A stretch of 64,000 nucleotides of DNA from BJGV01 sp964013575 (GTDB taxonomy: Bacteria > Pseudomonadota > Gammaproteobacteria > Burkholderiales > Nitrosomonadaceae): the NCBI GenBank assembly GCA_964013575.1, contig CAXGWP010000005.1, positions 22,500 to 86,499 on the forward strand, read 5' to 3'. Positions within the stretch are counted from its first letter, which is position 1, and each line of letters begins with the position of its first letter. Positions 63,685-64,000 of this stretch are shown here, piece after piece. The notes under the pieces were generated by a model. That model did no database searches. It was not told where the DNA came from and worked only from the letters and a program-made list of their open reading frames with translations. Position numbers and translations under genes: made by a program.

Positions 63685-64000
63685 ATGGCAACTACCAAGA
63701 AGAAATCTGTCACTAAGAAGCCAGCGGTTAAGAAAAAAATAGTAGCTAAAAAGAAAGTAGTAGCTAAGAAAAAACCAGTAGCTAAAAAGAAAGTAGTAGC
63801 TAAGAAAAAACCAGTAGCTAGAAAGAAAGTAGCTGCTAAGAAAAAACCAGTAGCTAGAAAGAAAGTAGTAGCTAAGAAAAAACCAGTAGCTAGAAAGAAA
63901 GTAGCCGCTAAGAAAAAACCAGTAGCTAAAAAGAAAGTAGTAGCTAAGAAAAAACCAGTAGCTAGAAAGAAAGTAGCCGCTAAGAAAAAACCAGTAGCTA
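63685..64000 (+). CDS. Histone H1-like Lys/Ala/Pro/Val repeat protein (partial)
   Basis: Starts at ATG 63685 with GGAGGT five bases upstream and stays open to the window end (105 codons, no stop). After MATTKKKSVTKKPAVKKK it is built only of 6-residue units such as AKKKPV, ARKKVA and AKKKVV. The extreme basic composition matches bacterial histone H1-like and AlgP-type proteins, which bind DNA and help condense or regulate the nucleoid. Residues 1-20 are the only non-repeat part visible. The end and any C-terminal domain lie outside the window. Confidence 0.85.
   Translation, partial: MATTKKKSVTKKPAVKKKIVAKKKVVAKKKPVAKKKVVAKKKPVARKKVAAKKKPVARKKVVAKKKPVARKKVAAKKKPVAKKKVVAKKKPVARKKVAAKKKPVA
63745..63998 (+). 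repeat. 18-base coding tandem repeat (14 units)
   Basis: From codon 21 of the H1-like gene the DNA is fourteen 18-base units, each coding A-K/R-K-K-x-V or A-R-K-K-V-A. Units alternate between the form ending CCAGTA (Pro-Val) and the form ending GTAGTA, GTAGCT or GTAGCC, so a 36-base period is also present. Near-identity between units suggests recent expansion and copy-number change by slippage or recombination. Confidence 0.9.

Noticed and set aside
63745..63998. CRISPR-like array
   Set aside because: The repeats have no spacers, are in frame and encode Lys/Ala/Pro/Val units of a protein with a proper start and ribosome site.

Overview
The window looks like an ordinary chromosomal stretch of an AT-rich betaproteobacterium (G+C roughly one third, judged by eye). 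Evidence for the class: a meso-diaminopimelate-type murein pathway, a caa3-like cytochrome oxidase cluster carrying the small accessory proteins typical of Betaproteobacteria (DUF2970, DUF2909 and a tiny protein between coxA and ctaG), rnpB next to mraZ, Coq7 for ubiquinone, and a cytochrome c-551/552 resembling those of Nitrosomonas and Gallionella relatives. A Nitrosomonadales-like host is my best guess; it is an inference from protein style and not a database match. I see no prophage, insertion sequence, CRISPR array or tRNA.

Layout. 1-109 is the 3' end of serS (+). 430-18463 is the division and cell wall (dcw) cluster on the minus strand, transcribed mraZ, rsmH, ftsZ, ftsL, ftsI, murE, murF, mraY, murD, ftsW, murG, murC, murB, ddl, ftsQ, ftsA. 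It makes the murein precursor, flips or polymerises it and builds the divisome. Its oddity is ftsZ: it lies between rsmH and ftsL, not after ftsA. A three-repeat MraZ operator and a promoter precede mraZ. rnpB (-) follows at 18737-19035.

19144-41280 is mixed housekeeping: GlcF-like protein, coq7, an OsmC protein, a DUF218 protein, cytochrome c, ilvD, lgt, a quinone oxidoreductase-like protein, pyrC, a redoxin, ilvA, rpiA, phoU-fumC, a small unknown coiled-coil protein, terC, an M48 protease with TPRs, glnB and nadE, a zinc-ribbon Nudix hydrolase, rsmI and a GlcD-like flavoprotein.

41420-48419 (mostly -) is the cytochrome oxidase locus: coxB with a fused cytochrome c domain, coxA, a 37-residue membrane protein, ctaG, DUF2970, coxC, a divergent DUF2909 gene, surf1, a SCO-like protein and ctaB. 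No heme A synthase gene (ctaA) is present. A 768-base gap without a recognisable gene follows, then ttcA.

50179-58891 holds a DUF2784 protein, queG, tsaE, amiC, and a four-gene transporter set (membrane fusion protein, LolD/MacB-type ATPase, two FtsX-type permeases of 388 residues each), then a tiny thioredoxin-fold protein and a secreted EF-hand protein. 59258-63317 is nrdA-nrdB (class Ia ribonucleotide reductase) behind an NrdR-box-like palindrome. The right edge cuts a lysine/alanine/proline/valine repeat protein of histone H1-like type, built from 18-base coding repeats.

Most genes are well-known families. The points most worth follow-up are the moved ftsZ, the two-permease exporter beside amiC, the H1-like repeat gene, the glnB/nadE pairing, and the missing ctaA.
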